DNA of 46,057 nt from Acidocella sp. GTDB taxonomy: Bacteria > Pseudomonadota > Alphaproteobacteria > Acetobacterales > Acetobacteraceae. Positions 27,411 to 36,038 of this stretch are shown piece by piece. The DNA lies in assembly GCF_027352905.1 (NCBI RefSeq), contig NZ_DAIEIF010000048.1, forward strand, positions 1 through 46,057, read 5' to 3'. Made by a program: the position numbers and the translations under genes. Each line of letters begins with the position of its first letter. Positions within the stretch are counted from its first letter, which is position 1. The notes below the pieces were generated by a model, which saw only the letters and a program-made list of their open reading frames with translations, had not been told where the DNA came from and did no database searches.

Positions 27411-28540
27411 TGGAGCGTGGCGATCACCCGGTCGAGAAACGCGTCGCAGGCGGCGAGTTCCTCCGGGGTGACATCTTCATCCGCCTTATGGGCGCGGTCG
27501 ATACTGCCGGGGCCGCAAATCACCGCCGGCAGGCCCAGGGTTTGCGTGAATAGCCCGGCCTCGGTGCCGAAGCCGGCCTTGCCGGTTTTCTGCGTGCCCG
27601 CCGCCGCCAGGGCGATCCGTGTGACCGCCGCGCCGGGTGGCGTTTCCACGCCCGGATAGGCGTTGGTGACGCGTATCTCTACCGCGCCGCCAGGGCTGGC
27701 GGCGGCCAGGCGCTCGCCCGCCTCCCGCAGCCGGGCGACGATCGCCTGCGGGTCATCGCCGGGCAGATGGCGGATCTCGAAGGCGATGTCACAGGCATCC
27801 GGGACAATATTGAGGGCGACGCCGCCCTTGATGAGGCCGGGTTGCAGGCTGGTGAACGGAAACGCAAAGGCGTCGTCCCGTTTCCCCCTTGCCAGATCCG
27901 CCTGGAGGGCGCGCATCTCCTCCAGCATGGCGCCCGCCAGCATGATGGCGTTGCAGCCAAGCGCCGGGTTGGCCGAATGCGCGGCCCAGCCCCGGCAGCA
28001 CACGCAACCCGCGACCTTTCCCTTATGCCCGGTGAACACGCGCATTTCCGTCGGCTCACCGATGATGCATCCCTGCGCCTGAAAACGCTCCGCCCGCAAC
28101 CGGTCCAGCAGGTCGCGCACGCCGACGCAGCCGATCTCTTCATCATAGGAGAAGGCCAGATGCAGCGGCCGCGCGAGTTTCGCCGGGTCGCACCGCTCCG
28201 CGGCGGTGAGCATGGCGGCCAGAAATCCCTTCATGTCGGAGGCGCCGCGCGCGTAAAGCCGCCCCTGCCTCTCGGTGAGGGTGAAGGGATCGCTATGCCA
28301 GTCCTGGCCGGTGACCGGCACGACATCGCTATGGCCGGAGAGAACGATCCCCGCCCCCGTGCTGGGACCGAGGCTCGCCAGCATGTTGAATTTTCCCGGC
28401 TGCGCCCCGGCGAGAAGATGAATGCGCCCGCCCGCTTCCGTGATCCTCCGCGCCGCGTAACGGATCAGCGCCTCGTTGCTCTCAGAGCTGACCGTGGGAA
28501 AGGCGGCGAGCGCGGCCAAGGTGGCGATGGTGGGGGACAT
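27407..28540 (-). CDS. M20 metallopeptidase, ArgE/acetylornithine deacetylase type
   Basis: A 377-residue M20 family deacylase. Zinc ligands and catalytic residues are visible: SGHSDVVPV (H70, with D72), GASDMKGF (D102 bridging), YDEEIGC (E134 base, E135), GEPTEM (E162) and a late DRAHKADE (His ligand). The lid domain spans roughly 175-285. It closely fits acetylornithine deacetylase, which removes an N-acyl group from ornithine. However, no arginine genes are nearby and the locus is shared with a monooxygenase, RidA-like, DUF1028 and NCS1 permease genes, so hydrolysis of an N-acyl or carbamoyl intermediate of that pathway is equally possible. The start ATG 28540 has no strong binding site. 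It is divergent from the permease gene. Confidence 0.85.
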   Translation of the reverse strand: MSPTIATLAALAAFPTVSSESNEALIRYAARRITEAGGRIHLLAGAQPGKFNMLASLGPSTGAGIVLSGHSDVVPVTGQDWHSDPFTLTERQGRLYARGASDMKGFLAAMLTAAERCDPAKLARPLHLAFSYDEEIGCVGVRDLLDRLRAERFQAQGCIIGEPTEMRVFTGHKGKVAGCVCCRGWAAHSANPALGCNAIMLAGAMLEEMRALQADLARGKRDDAFAFPFTSLQPGLIKGGVALNIVPDACDIAFEIRHLPGDDPQAIVARLREAGERLAAASPGGAVEIRVTNAYPGVETPPGAAVTRIALAAAGTQKTGKAGFGTEAGLFTQTLGLPAVICGPGSIDRAHKADEDVTPEELAACDAFLDRVIATLH

Positions 28541-28730
28541 GGCCGGAGTTTAGCAAAGCGGCACGCCATGGCCACCCTGTGGCTCACGGAGGGCAGGGGG
28601 AGGGCACATCTGCCTTTTCTTTGGGCGGAACCATGGCTGAGCCTGCGTCCTGCTTCAATAAATTCAATGCAACACGGATGAAAATTAGGCTAGGTATCGG
28701 AGTCAATAATGCAAGAGAAGTTTTCCGCTG
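28541..28730. other. Intergenic region between M20 gene and permease operon
   Basis: 190 bases without a convincing gene. The part from about 28650 to 28715 is AT-rich (AATAAATTCAATGCAAC, ATGAAAATTAGG) and probably holds the promoter for the small ORF and NCS1 permease. I see no clear riboswitch fold or terminator. Confidence 0.4.
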
Positions 28731-28883
28731 ATGCCGCGCGACGGGCGCTGGTCGGCGGCGGTGTTCGCCGGGCGCCGCTATGCCGAGGAATTGGGCACCC
28801 CGGCCGATCCCGGCCGCCCGCCGTTCAAACGGGAGGTTGCCGAGCTCTTACCCTACGATCCCGCCACCCTGTTGGCGGGTTGA
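28731..28883 (+). CDS. Small 50-residue ORF before the NCS1 permease, unrecognised
   Basis: ATG 28731 to TGA 28883, 19 bases before the permease ATG. The protein, beginning MPRDGRWSAAVFAGRRYAEE and ending in FKREVAELLPYDPATLLAG, has normal soluble-protein composition with balanced charge, unlike the Arg/Ala-rich shadows in other frames. The frame is closed by a TAA only eight codons upstream. The start has only a weak AGAGAAG about 10 bases before it. It could be a real small protein, a leader peptide coupled to the permease, or the preserved C-terminal remnant of a longer deleted enzyme of the cluster. No family recognised. Confidence 0.45.
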   Translation: MPRDGRWSAAVFAGRRYAEELGTPADPGRPPFKREVAELLPYDPATLLAG

Positions 28884-28902
28884 ACCCAGAAAGGAGACTT
28901 CC

Positions 28903-30282
28903 ATGGCCACCGAGCGCCCAGCCGCTGTCGAGCAGCACACCATTTATCAAATTCCCCATGACGAGCGCCACGGCACGTTCCGCGATCTGTTCACCATCTG
29001 GTTCGGCTCCAACATCATGATGCTCACCATCGTGACCGGCGCCCTGGCCACCACCGTCTTCAAGCTGGATTTCCTGGCCTCGCTTCTCGCCATCGCCATC
29101 GGCAATTTCGTCGGCGCCATTTTCATGGCGCTCCACGCCGCGCAGGGGCCCCGGCTCGGCGTGCCGCAAATGGTGCAGACGCGCGGGCAGTTCGGCTCGA
29201 TGGGCGCGGTGCTGGTGGTTGGCATCGTCATCATCATGTATGTGGGCTTTCTCGCCTCCAACATCGTGCTCGGCGGCCAATCCCTGCACAGCATCATCCC
29301 CGGCGTTGACGAGAAGCTGTTCATTATCCTCATCGCCGCCATCAGCGTCGTCGCCACCATTTTCGGGCATGACCTGATTCATGCCTATACCCGCTTCCTC
29401 ACCTTCGCCTCGGGCGCGGCGCTGGCGCTCACGTTCATATGGATGATCTTCGTTCATGGTCTGCCCGCGGGCGTGCTGCGGATGAACGGCTTCACCATAG
29501 CCGGCTTTTGCTCGATGATTTCCGTCGGCGCGCTCTGGCAGATCGCCTACGCCCCTTATGTCTCCGACTACACGCGCTATATGCCGCACGACACCGGCGC
29601 CGTTCCGGCTTTCTGGGCGTCCTATCTCGGCTGTTCGCTCGGCTCCATCCTGCCGATGATCCTGGGCGCCCTGCTCGGCCTCGTGGCGGCGAATGGCGAT
29701 CCGGTGACGGGGCTGACCGCCTATACCGGCGCGGCCGCCATCCCCATCGTGCTGGTCTTTTCGGTCGGCATCGCCGGGACCAACGCCATGAATCTCTATT
29801 GCGGCGTGCTCTCCACCATCACGCTTCTCCACACCTTTGCCCCGCAATGGCGGGCGGGCCCGGCGGCGCGCATCGTCACCGCCATCGTCATCACCCTCAT
29901 CGGCCTGGGGATCGCCTTGTTCGCGGCCGGCAATTTCCTCGAAACCTACACCAATTTCATTCTGCTGCTGCTCTATGTCCTGGTGCCCTGGACCGCGATC
30001 AATCTGGTCGATTACTACCTCGTGCGCCATGGCAATTACGAGGTGGAGTCGTTTTTCACCGCCGCCGGGGGCGTTTATGGGCGCTATAACAGGCTGGCGA
30101 TCGGCTGCTATCTGTTCGGCATCGTCATTCAACTGCCCTTCGTGGATACCGCGCTCTATACCGGCCCCATCGCGCGCATGCTGGGCGGCATCGACCTCTC
30201 CTGGATCGTCGGCCTCGCCGTGGTCAGCCCGGTTTATTACGTGCTGGCCAAACGCCACGCGCCGCGGCTGGCGGCGGCGTGA
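28903..30282 (+). CDS. NCS1-family permease (cytosine/purine/allantoin type)
   Basis: A 459-residue membrane transporter of the nucleobase:cation symporter-1 family with about 12 helices. Family features are the start of helix 1 (FTIWFGSNIMMLTIVTGALA), the GPRLGVPQMVQTRGQFGSMG motif after helix 2, SDYTRYMP in the middle (the conserved SDYTRY of NCS1 proteins) and VDYYLVRHGNYEVESFF near helix 10. Known substrates of the family are cytosine, purines, uracil, allantoin, hydantoins and thiamine. It supplies the strongest clue that the neighbouring monooxygenase, RidA-like, DUF1028 and M20 genes handle a heterocycle or ureide. AAGGAG lies seven bases before ATG 28903. It converges on kdsD with a 21-base gap. 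Confidence 0.88.
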   Translation: MATERPAAVEQHTIYQIPHDERHGTFRDLFTIWFGSNIMMLTIVTGALATTVFKLDFLASLLAIAIGNFVGAIFMALHAAQGPRLGVPQMVQTRGQFGSMGAVLVVGIVIIMYVGFLASNIVLGGQSLHSIIPGVDEKLFIILIAAISVVATIFGHDLIHAYTRFLTFASGAALALTFIWMIFVHGLPAGVLRMNGFTIAGFCSMISVGALWQIAYAPYVSDYTRYMPHDTGAVPAFWASYLGCSLGSILPMILGALLGLVAANGDPVTGLTAYTGAAAIPIVLVFSVGIAGTNAMNLYCGVLSTITLLHTFAPQWRAGPAARIVTAIVITLIGLGIALFAAGNFLETYTNFILLLLYVLVPWTAINLVDYYLVRHGNYEVESFFTAAGGVYGRYNRLAIGCYLFGIVIQLPFVDTALYTGPIARMLGGIDLSWIVGLAVVSPVYYVLAKRHAPRLAAA

Positions 30283-30303
30283 GAATGTTTGGATTCAAAT
30301 GCT

Positions 30304-31308
30304 CTAAGCCACCCCGGCGCGGAGCAGATCGTGGATATGCAGCACCCCCACCGGGCGCCCCGCCTCCACCACGAACATGCAGGTGATGCTGGCATCGCTC
30401 ATCCGGGCCAGCGCCTCGGCGGCGAGGGCGTCGGCGGTGATCGTCTGGGGCGGTTGGCGGCGGCCCATCGCCTCATCCACCTTCATATCCCGGAACCCGC
30501 CCTGGAAGGCGCGGCGCAGATCGCCATCGGTCAGCACGCCAACCAGCGCCCCCGCCTCATCCACCACGGCGGCGATGCCGAAGCGCTTGGAGGTCATCTC
30601 GACGATCCCGTCCGAGAGCGCCATGCCCTCGCGCACCAGCGGCACCTCCTCGCCTTTATGCATCAGCTGGCCGACGCTGAGCAGCTGCGCCCCCAGCCGG
30701 CCGCCGGGATGGTAGCGGCGAAAATCCTTGGCGGAAAAACCGCGCCGCTCCAGCAGGACCATGGCCAGCACATCCCCCGCCACAAGCTGCATGGTGGTGC
30801 TGGTGGTGGGGGCAAGGCCGTTGGGGCAGGCTTCCTCGGCGGCGGGAAGATACAAGCCGATATCCGCCGCCTTGCCCAAAGCGGAGCCGGGCCGGGAGGT
30901 GAGGGCGATGAGCCGGTTGCCGAAACGCCTTGTATAGGTGATGAGATTGGCGAGTTCCGGCGCCTCCCCCGACCAGGAGAGGGCGAGCACCACGTCGCGC
31001 GGCGCGATCATGCCGAGATCGCCGTGGCTCGCCTCGGCGGGATGGACAAAATGGGCGCGCGTGCCGGTGCTGGCCAGCGTCGCGGCGATCTTGCGGCCGA
31101 TATGGCCGGATTTACCCATGCCGGTGACGATGACCGCGCCGCCGCTTTGCTCGATGGCGTCGGCGGCGGCGAGAAACGCCTCCGCCAGCCCCTCGGCCAA
31201 GGCGGCGCGCATGGCGGCGAGGCCGTTCATCTCGGTGTCGATGGTGGCGGTGATTCGCGCCCGCTCCCGCGCCCGCCCGTCCGCCTGGATGGCCGCCGCC
31301 CCGCTCAT
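30304..31308 (-). CDS. kdsD: D-arabinose-5-phosphate isomerase (KpsF/GutQ family)
   Basis: A 334-residue protein with an N-terminal SIS sugar isomerase domain (about 45-185: [44 protein letters not shown]) and two C-terminal CBS domains (about 210-330: [22 protein letters not shown]). It converts ribulose-5-phosphate to arabinose-5-phosphate, the first step towards KDO of lipopolysaccharide. The next enzyme, KdsA, is encoded immediately upstream with an ATGA overlap, so the pair is coupled. The catalytic His in the PAEASHGD block is present. Full family length. Confidence 0.95.
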   Translation of the reverse strand: MSGAAAIQADGRARERARITATIDTEMNGLAAMRAALAEGLAEAFLAAADAIEQSGGAVIVTGMGKSGHIGRKIAATLASTGTRAHFVHPAEASHGDLGMIAPRDVVLALSWSGEAPELANLITYTRRFGNRLIALTSRPGSALGKAADIGLYLPAAEEACPNGLAPTTSTTMQLVAGDVLAMVLLERRGFSAKDFRRYHPGGRLGAQLLSVGQLMHKGEEVPLVREGMALSDGIVEMTSKRFGIAAVVDEAGALVGVLTDGDLRRAFQGGFRDMKVDEAMGRRQPPQTITADALAAEALARMSDASITCMFVVEAGRPVGVLHIHDLLRAGVA

Positions 31309-32156
31309 GCCGCCGCCTCCTTGGCCAGCCGGTCGAAGCGCATCAGCCGGCGCAGCAGCGGCTCGAAATCCTTGAGCGCGATCATGTTCGGCCCATCCGA
31401 GGGCGCGTGATCCGGGTCCGGATGTGTCTCGATGAACAACCCGGCCACCCCCACCGCCACCGCGGCGCGGGCCAGCACCGGCACGAATTCCCGCTGCCCG
31501 CCGGAGGAAGCGCCTTGGCCGCCCGGCTGTTGCACGGAATGGGTGGCGTCGAAAATCACCGGGGCGCCGGTGGCGGCCATCACCGGCAGGCCACGGAAAT
31601 CCGAGACCAGCGTGTTATAGCCGAAGCTGGTGCCGCGCTCGGTGAGCAACACCCGGGAATTGCCGGAACCGGTGAGCTTGGCCACCACGTTGCCCATATC
31701 CCAGGGGGCGAGAAACTGGCCCTTCTTCACGTTCACCACCGCGCCGGTCCGCGCCGCGGCGGTCAGCAGATCGGTCTGGCGGCAGAGAAAGGCGGGGATC
31801 TGTAAAATATCCACCACCCCCGCCAGGGGATCGCATTGCCCGCGCTCATGCACGTCCGTGAGCAGCGGCAGGCCGTAGCGGGCCTTGATCTCGGCGAAGA
31901 TCGCCAAGGCGGCGTCCAGCCCCACGCCGCGCGCGCCGGTGAGGCTGGTGCGGTTCGCCTTGTCGAAGGATGATTTGAAAACGAGGCCGATGCCGAGCCG
32001 CGCGCTGATCTCCTTCAGCGCCGCCGCGCATTCCAGGGCATGCTGGGCGCTTTCGATCTGGCATGGCCCGGCGATGACCGCCAGCGGCAGGGCGTTGCCA
32101 AAACGCACGCCGCCCGCAGTGACGATGGAGTCGGGCGGGGAGGGGGGGCCGCTCAA
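31305..32156 (-). CDS. kdsA: 3-deoxy-8-phosphooctulonate synthase
   Basis: A 283-residue KDO-8-phosphate synthase, condensing phosphoenolpyruvate with arabinose-5-phosphate. Motifs: AGPCQIES (C32), [50 protein letters not shown] and [18 protein letters not shown]. The Cys in AGPC, where E. coli KdsA has Asn, marks the metal-dependent class. The longest frame starts at TTG 32156, which overlaps the stop of the upstream complex I subunit gene (TTGA), a coupling arrangement like ATGA; an internal GTG near codon 17 is an alternative. Downstream it overlaps kdsD. The three genes form one leftward operon. Confidence 0.95.
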   Translation of the reverse strand: MSGPPSPPDSIVTAGGVRFGNALPLAVIAGPCQIESAQHALECAAALKEISARLGIGLVFKSSFDKANRTSLTGARGVGLDAALAIFAEIKARYGLPLLTDVHERGQCDPLAGVVDILQIPAFLCRQTDLLTAAARTGAVVNVKKGQFLAPWDMGNVVAKLTGSGNSRVLLTERGTSFGYNTLVSDFRGLPVMAATGAPVIFDATHSVQQPGGQGASSGGQREFVPVLARAAVAVGVAGLFIETHPDPDHAPSDGPNMIALKDFEPLLRRLMRFDRLAKEAAA

Positions 32157-32458
32157 TGGGTCCAGTTTTCCTTGCGGTCCGGGCGGAAATTATCGGCATA
32201 GGATTTCGGCTTGCGCAGATGCGCCGCCGGCAGCTCAAGGTCGTAGGGAATGCCATGCGCCTCGGCATAGGCGATCGCCGCCTCCTTGGTGGCGAAGGTC
32301 AGCTTGATCTGCTGGCGCATATCGTCGGAGCCGGTCCAGCCCATCAGCTGGTCGCGCAGTTTGGGCCGCTCCGGCTCATATTGCAGCACCCAGCGCCGCG
32401 TTCCCGCCAGGCCGGATTGCATGGCGGATTTGGGAGGCAGAAAGATATGAGCCCGCAT
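32153..32458 (-). CDS. NDUFS4-like accessory subunit of respiratory complex I
   Basis: A 101-residue protein of the ETC complex I subunit conserved region (NDUFS4) family, typical of alphaproteobacteria and mitochondria. It begins [20 protein letters not shown] and contains the family signature [47 protein letters not shown] and a terminal [13 protein letters not shown]. It binds the peripheral arm of NADH:ubiquinone oxidoreductase. The start ATG 32458 has GGAGAG seven bases upstream; the frame runs on upstream into the tRNA, which is not coding. Its location in an operon with kdsA and kdsD rather than nuo genes is usual for such accessory subunits, which are scattered, but the stop/start overlap with kdsA is notable. 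Confidence 0.93.
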   Translation of the reverse strand: MRAHIFLPPKSAMQSGLAGTRRWVLQYEPERPKLRDQLMGWTGSDDMRQQIKLTFATKEAAIAYAEAHGIPYDLELPAAHLRKPKSYADNFRPDRKENWTH

Positions 32459-32515
32459 GGTTTTCTCTCCTGACTGGCCGGGCGCCCGGATCGCGATGAC
32501 GTATGCAAAATACCG

Positions 32516-32589
32516 TCGGAGCGAGAGGATTCGAACCTCCGGCATCCAGCTCCCAAAGCTGGCGCTCTACCAGGCTGAGCTACGCTCCG
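32516..32589 (-). tRNA. tRNA-Pro (anticodon TGG)
   Basis: The minus strand folds into a full cloverleaf of 74 bases. The acceptor stem is CGGAGCG/CGCTCCG with discriminator A. The D arm contains GCTCAGCCTGGTAGAGC, the anticodon stem-loop is CCAGC-TTTGGGA-GCTGG giving anticodon TGG, and the T arm has GGTTCGAATCC. The 3' CCA is not encoded. It lies 57 bases upstream of the complex I subunit gene on the same strand, so read-through into that operon is possible. Confidence 0.97.
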
Positions 32590-32677
32590 TGCGATGGGTA
32601 CTAAACAAAAAACTATCGAATGGCGAGATGCCCCCGTCAGAAAGCGATGACCGCCTGTGCGAAACCCATTACTTTCC

Positions 32678-32705
32678 ATAATATAGATTCTGCGATTTTT
32701 GTCGG
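32678..32705 (-). promoter_or_regulatory. Candidate promoter for tRNA-Pro
   Basis: On the minus strand CCGACA (32705-32700) lies 16 bases before TATTAT (32683-32678), a near-consensus -10. Transcription would start near 32671, about 80 bases before the tRNA. The surrounding region (32600-32700) is AT-rich and has no gene. Confidence 0.45.
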
Positions 32706-32709
32706 TGGG

Positions 32710-32740
32710 AAATAAAGGGCGGTATCGCGCCCGCCCCTTG
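32710..32740 (-). terminator. Terminator of the OmpA-like lipoprotein gene
   Basis: On the minus strand a GGGCGG/CCGCCC stem (32736-32731 with 32722-32717, 8-base loop) is followed by TTTATTTCC, giving a stem plus T-rich tract 20 bases after the lipoprotein stop. It separates this gene from the tRNA promoter just downstream. Confidence 0.6.
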
Positions 32741-32756
32741 GCTTAACCTCGGATTT

Positions 32757-33152
32757 TTAGCCGCCGATCCGGATCAGCACCCGCCGGTCGGCCTGGACCG
32801 GCGTCCCGGGCGCCACCAGCTTCGGCTTGATCTCGCCCACGGTATCGACCCGCAGCCGTTCGCGCGCCACCCCATCCGCCACCAGCTGGTTGGCCACCGC
32901 CTGCGCCCGCGCCTGGGCGAGCTGCTCATTCGCCTGGGTATCTCCCACGCTATCCGCCGCGCCGGTCACCTCCACCGGCGCATCCGGCTGGGCGTTGGCC
33001 GCCTTCGCCACCGTGGCGATGGTGGTCAGCGCCGGCTGGTCGAGCGCGGCCGACCAGGGCTGGAAAAACACCGGCGTGGCGGGCGGCGTCTGCGGGGCGG
33101 AGGCGCAGCCCCCCAGCCCGGCCAGCATGCTGAATATGATGATTTTTTTCAT
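32757..33152 (-). CDS. OmpA-family outer membrane lipoprotein
   Basis: A 131-residue lipoprotein. The signal MKKIIIFSMLAGLGGC has a lipobox ending at C16, followed by a Pro/Ala-rich linker. An OmpA-like peptidoglycan-binding domain follows (about 45-131) with PVEVTGAADSVGDTQANEQL, ARAQAVANQLVADGV, LRVDTVG and a final ADRRVLIRIGG, matching the family's R-x-V-x-I end. The peptidoglycan-binding Asp region reads TGAADSVGDT, so the usual G-x-T/A-D is kept. It would tether the outer membrane to the wall. AAGGGGG five bases before ATG 33152 supports the start. It stands alone, divergent from pyrB. Confidence 0.85.
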   Translation of the reverse strand: MKKIIIFSMLAGLGGCASAPQTPPATPVFFQPWSAALDQPALTTIATVAKAANAQPDAPVEVTGAADSVGDTQANEQLAQARAQAVANQLVADGVARERLRVDTVGEIKPKLVAPGTPVQADRRVLIRIGG

Positions 33153-33253
33153 GAAGCCCCCTTATTTTACAATGTATCATGTTATGAAGGCGGATAAAAA
33201 ATCAACCGCTCTCATCTCCCGCGGCGCCGGATTATGGGTTAAGGCTGGCGGCC

Positions 33254-34177
33254 ATGGCGCCGCTGAAACACCTGCTGGGGATCGAAGGGCTCAACCCGGT
33301 CGCCGTCACCAATCTGCTGGATCTCGCGGAAAGCTACGCCCTTCTCAACCGTTCCGGCAAAACCCAGCGCGACCTGCTGCGCGGGCGCACCCTCATCAAC
33401 CTGTTCTTCGAGGATTCCACCCGCACCCGCACCAGCTTCGAGCTGGCGGGCCGCCGCCTCGGCGCGGATGTGGTCAACATGGCCGTCGCCACCAGCTCCG
33501 TCTCCAAGGGCGAGACCCTGCTGGACACCGCCGCCACGCTCAACGCCATGAATTGCGACCTCCTGGTCGTGCGGCATAACAGCTCCGGCGCCCCCGCCCT
33601 GCTCGCCCAGAAGGTCGGCGCCTCCGTCATCAATGCCGGGGACGGCACGCATGAGCACCCCACCCAGGCGCTGCTGGACGCGCTCACCATCCGCCGCAAC
33701 AAGGGCCGCCTCTCCGGCCTCACCATCGCCATTTGCGGCGACATCGCCCATTCCCGCGTCGCCCGCTCCAACATCCTCTTGCTGACGATGATGAATAATT
33801 TCGTCCGCCTCGTCGGCCCCCCCACCCTCATGCCGGGCGGCATCGGCGTCGGCGGGGTCGAGATTTTCCACGACATGGCGGCGGGGCTGCAAGGCGCGGA
33901 TATCGTCATGATGCTGCGCCTGCAAAAAGAGCGCATGTCCGGCGGCCCCGTCCCCTCCTCGCGCGAGTTCTTCGCCTTTTACGGGCTGGACCGCGCGAAG
34001 CTGGCCCATGCCAAGCCGGACGCCCTCATCATGCATCCCGGGCCGATGAACCGGGGCGTGGAGATTGCCAGCGAGGTCGCGGACGACCCCCAGCGCTCAC
34101 GCATCAAGGAGCAGGTGGAGATGGGTGTGGCCGTCCGCATGGCGGTGCTGGAAACCTGCGCGCGGAGCAATTATTGA
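33254..34177 (+). CDS. pyrB: Aspartate carbamoyltransferase catalytic chain
   Basis: A 307-residue ATCase, second enzyme of pyrimidine synthesis (carbamoyl phosphate plus aspartate to N-carbamoylaspartate). The carbamoyl phosphate loop STRTRTSFE (S55-E63) and the aspartate-side segments [37 protein letters not shown] and [11 protein letters not shown] are intact. There is no pyrI regulatory subunit gene. The next gene is a dihydroorotase homologue starting at a TTG that overlaps the stop, as in pyrBC-prime pairs where the inactive dihydroorotase completes the enzyme complex. The start ATG has AAGG nine bases upstream. Confidence 0.96.
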   Translation: MAPLKHLLGIEGLNPVAVTNLLDLAESYALLNRSGKTQRDLLRGRTLINLFFEDSTRTRTSFELAGRRLGADVVNMAVATSSVSKGETLLDTAATLNAMNCDLLVVRHNSSGAPALLAQKVGASVINAGDGTHEHPTQALLDALTIRRNKGRLSGLTIAICGDIAHSRVARSNILLLTMMNNFVRLVGPPTLMPGGIGVGGVEIFHDMAAGLQGADIVMMLRLQKERMSGGPVPSSREFFAFYGLDRAKLAHAKPDALIMHPGPMNRGVEIASEVADDPQRSRIKEQVEMGVAVRMAVLETCARSNY

Positions 34178-35448
34178 ATATTTTATTTCGTAAAATCAAA
34201 TATTTGGACGAGTCAGCTCAACATATGCATGAAGGTGAGCTGCTGGTCCTGAACGGCCGCATCGCCGATCACGGCCCCTCCCTCGGCGCGCCGGAAGGGG
34301 TGGAGATCATCGAGGCGGAGGGCGCGGTGCTCTGCCCCGGCCTGGTCGATCTGCGCGCCGCCATCGGCGAGCCGGGATATGAATATCGCGAGACCATCGC
34401 CGCCGCCGCCGAGGCCGCCGCCGCGGGCGGCATCACCACCCTGGCGGTGCTGCCGGAGACGCAGCCGGTGATCGACGACCCCGCCTTGGTGCGCTTCATC
34501 CGCGCCCGGGGGGAGGAAACCGGCAGCCTCACCCTCCTCCCCTATGCCGCCGCCACGCGCGGGCTGGCGGGGCGGGAGCTGGCGGAATACGGGCTGTTGC
34601 AGGCGGCCGGGGCCGTCGCCTTCACCGATGGCGCGCGGCAGATCGCCTCCTCGCGCATCATGCGCCTCGCCCTCGCCTATGCCGCCGGGTTCGGCGCGCG
34701 CATCGTCCAGCATCCCGAGGATGCCGGCCTCGCCCAGAGCGGCGCCGCCACCGCCGGGGCGCGCGCCACCTGGATGGGCCTGCCCGGCATCCCCGCCGCC
34801 GCCGAGGCGATCGGCGTCGCCCGGGACATCCGCCTCGCCGCGCTCACCGGGGGCGCGGTGCATTTCGCCCATGTCTCCACCGGCGAGGCGCTGGACCTCA
34901 TCCGCGCCGCCAAGGAACAGGGCCTCAACATCACCTGCGACACCGCCCCGCCCTATTTCGATCTCACCGAGACGGCCATCGGCGATTACCGCACCTACGC
35001 CAAGCTCTCGCCCCCCTTGCGCGGCGAGGCCGACCGCCAGGCCGTGGTCGCGGCCCTGCGCGATGGCACGGTGGACGCCATCGCCTCCGACCATCAGCCA
35101 CGCGACGCGGATGACAAGCGCCTGCCCTTCGCCGATGCCGCGCCCGGCGGGGCCGGCCTCGCCACCCTGCTCGCCGTCACCCTGGCGCGGGTGCAGAACG
35201 GGGATCTGACCCTGCCCCAGGCTCTCGCGCTGCTCACCCTGCGCCCCGCCGCCTGGCTCGGCATCGAGGCCGGGGCGCTGGCCCGCGGCCGCCCGGCGGA
35301 TCTCTGCCTGTTCCATCCGGAAAAATCCTGGCAGGTTCAGGCCGGGAAGCTGCCGGGCAAGGCGCAGAACACGCCGTTTGACGGCCGCGCCCTGGAGGGC
35401 GTGGTGCTCGGCACCTGGAAGGCGGGGCGGAGGGTGTTCGGGGCATGA
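34174..35448 (+). CDS. Dihydroorotase-like protein without metal ligands (PyrC-prime)
   Basis: A 424-residue class I dihydroorotase homologue, probably non-catalytic. Active enzymes carry D-x-H-x-H followed by R-E-P-G; here the segment is [10 protein letters not shown] (D59, R61, A63, G65). Both N-terminal zinc His and the substrate Arg are lost, although later His (QHPEDA, HFAHVST) and SDHQP remain. In Pseudomonas such PyrC-prime chains are needed to assemble ATCase, and the overlap with pyrB (TTGA at 34174-34177) suggests the same here. A functional pyrC should lie elsewhere. The first ~13 codons are strikingly AT-rich. The stop overlaps plsY (ATGA). Confidence 0.85.
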   Translation: MNILFRKIKYLDESAQHMHEGELLVLNGRIADHGPSLGAPEGVEIIEAEGAVLCPGLVDLRAAIGEPGYEYRETIAAAAEAAAAGGITTLAVLPETQPVIDDPALVRFIRARGEETGSLTLLPYAAATRGLAGRELAEYGLLQAAGAVAFTDGARQIASSRIMRLALAYAAGFGARIVQHPEDAGLAQSGAATAGARATWMGLPGIPAAAEAIGVARDIRLAALTGGAVHFAHVSTGEALDLIRAAKEQGLNITCDTAPPYFDLTETAIGDYRTYAKLSPPLRGEADRQAVVAALRDGTVDAIASDHQPRDADDKRLPFADAAPGGAGLATLLAVTLARVQNGDLTLPQALALLTLRPAAWLGIEAGALARGRPADLCLFHPEKSWQVQAGKLPGKAQNTPFDGRALEGVVLGTWKAGRRVFGA

Positions 35449-36038
35449 TCGCGTATTATCTCACCGTGGCGTCATTCGGGTATCTCATGGGCAGCGTGCC
35501 CTATGGGCTGCTGCTCACCCGGCTGGCGGGGCTCGGGGACATCCGGGCCATCGGCTCCGGCAATATCGGCGCCACCAACGTGCTGCGCACGGGCAGCAAA
35601 AAACTGGCGGCGGCCACTCTGCTGCTGGACGCGCTCAAGGGCACGGTCACCGTGCTGTTGGTCCGGCATCTCGGCCATCACGGCGTCGCCCTGGCGGGCA
35701 TCTGCGCCTTTCTCGGGCATCTCTTCCCGTTCTGGCTCGGCTTCAAGGGCGGCAAGGGGGTCGCCACCGGCTTCGGCGTGTTCTTCGGCATCGCCTGGCC
35801 GGTGGGGGTCATCTGCTGCGCCGTCTGGCTGCTGGCGGCGCTGCTGTTCCGCTATTCCTCGCTGGCGGCGCTGGCCGCCTATGCGGCCGCCCCCTTCGCG
35901 GCGTGGTATTTCGACGGCGAGGCCGGGCTCGGCGTCGCGCTGTTCATCGCGCTGATGGTCTATTGGCGGCACGCCGCCAATATTGGCCGCCTCGCCACCG
36001 GGCAGGAGCCGCGCATCGGCCGGAAATCCCCGGCATGA
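35445..36038 (+). CDS. plsY: Glycerol-3-phosphate acyltransferase PlsY
   Basis: A 197-residue inner membrane acyltransferase that uses acyl-phosphate to acylate glycerol-3-phosphate, starting phospholipid synthesis. The three cytoplasmic PlsY motifs are visible: GSGNIGATNVLRTGSK, GHLFPFWLGFKGGKGVATG and the late HAANIGRLATGQEPRIG. About five membrane helices (for example ICCAVWLLAALLFRY). Its start and stop both overlap neighbouring genes by ATGA, placing it inside the pyrB-dprA transcript. No sign of damage. Confidence 0.95.
   Translation: MIAYYLTVASFGYLMGSVPYGLLLTRLAGLGDIRAIGSGNIGATNVLRTGSKKLAAATLLLDALKGTVTVLLVRHLGHHGVALAGICAFLGHLFPFWLGFKGGKGVATGFGVFFGIAWPVGVICCAVWLLAALLFRYSSLAALAAYAAAPFAAWYFDGEAGLGVALFIALMVYWRHAANIGRLATGQEPRIGRKSPA

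Noticed and set aside
28709-29020. Alternative plus-strand frame over the small ORF and permease start
   Set aside because: It runs through the permease N-terminus out of frame and has Arg/Ser-rich composition; the 50-residue frame at 28731 is more protein-like.
28825-30258. Minus-strand open frame opposite the NCS1 permease
   Set aside because: Composition is Asp/Gly/His/Arg-rich, the mirror of membrane-helix codons; no recognisable domain.
32459-32545. N-terminal extension of the complex I subunit frame
   Set aside because: It would run into the tRNA-Pro gene and lacks family similarity; the ATG at 32458 has a good ribosome binding site.
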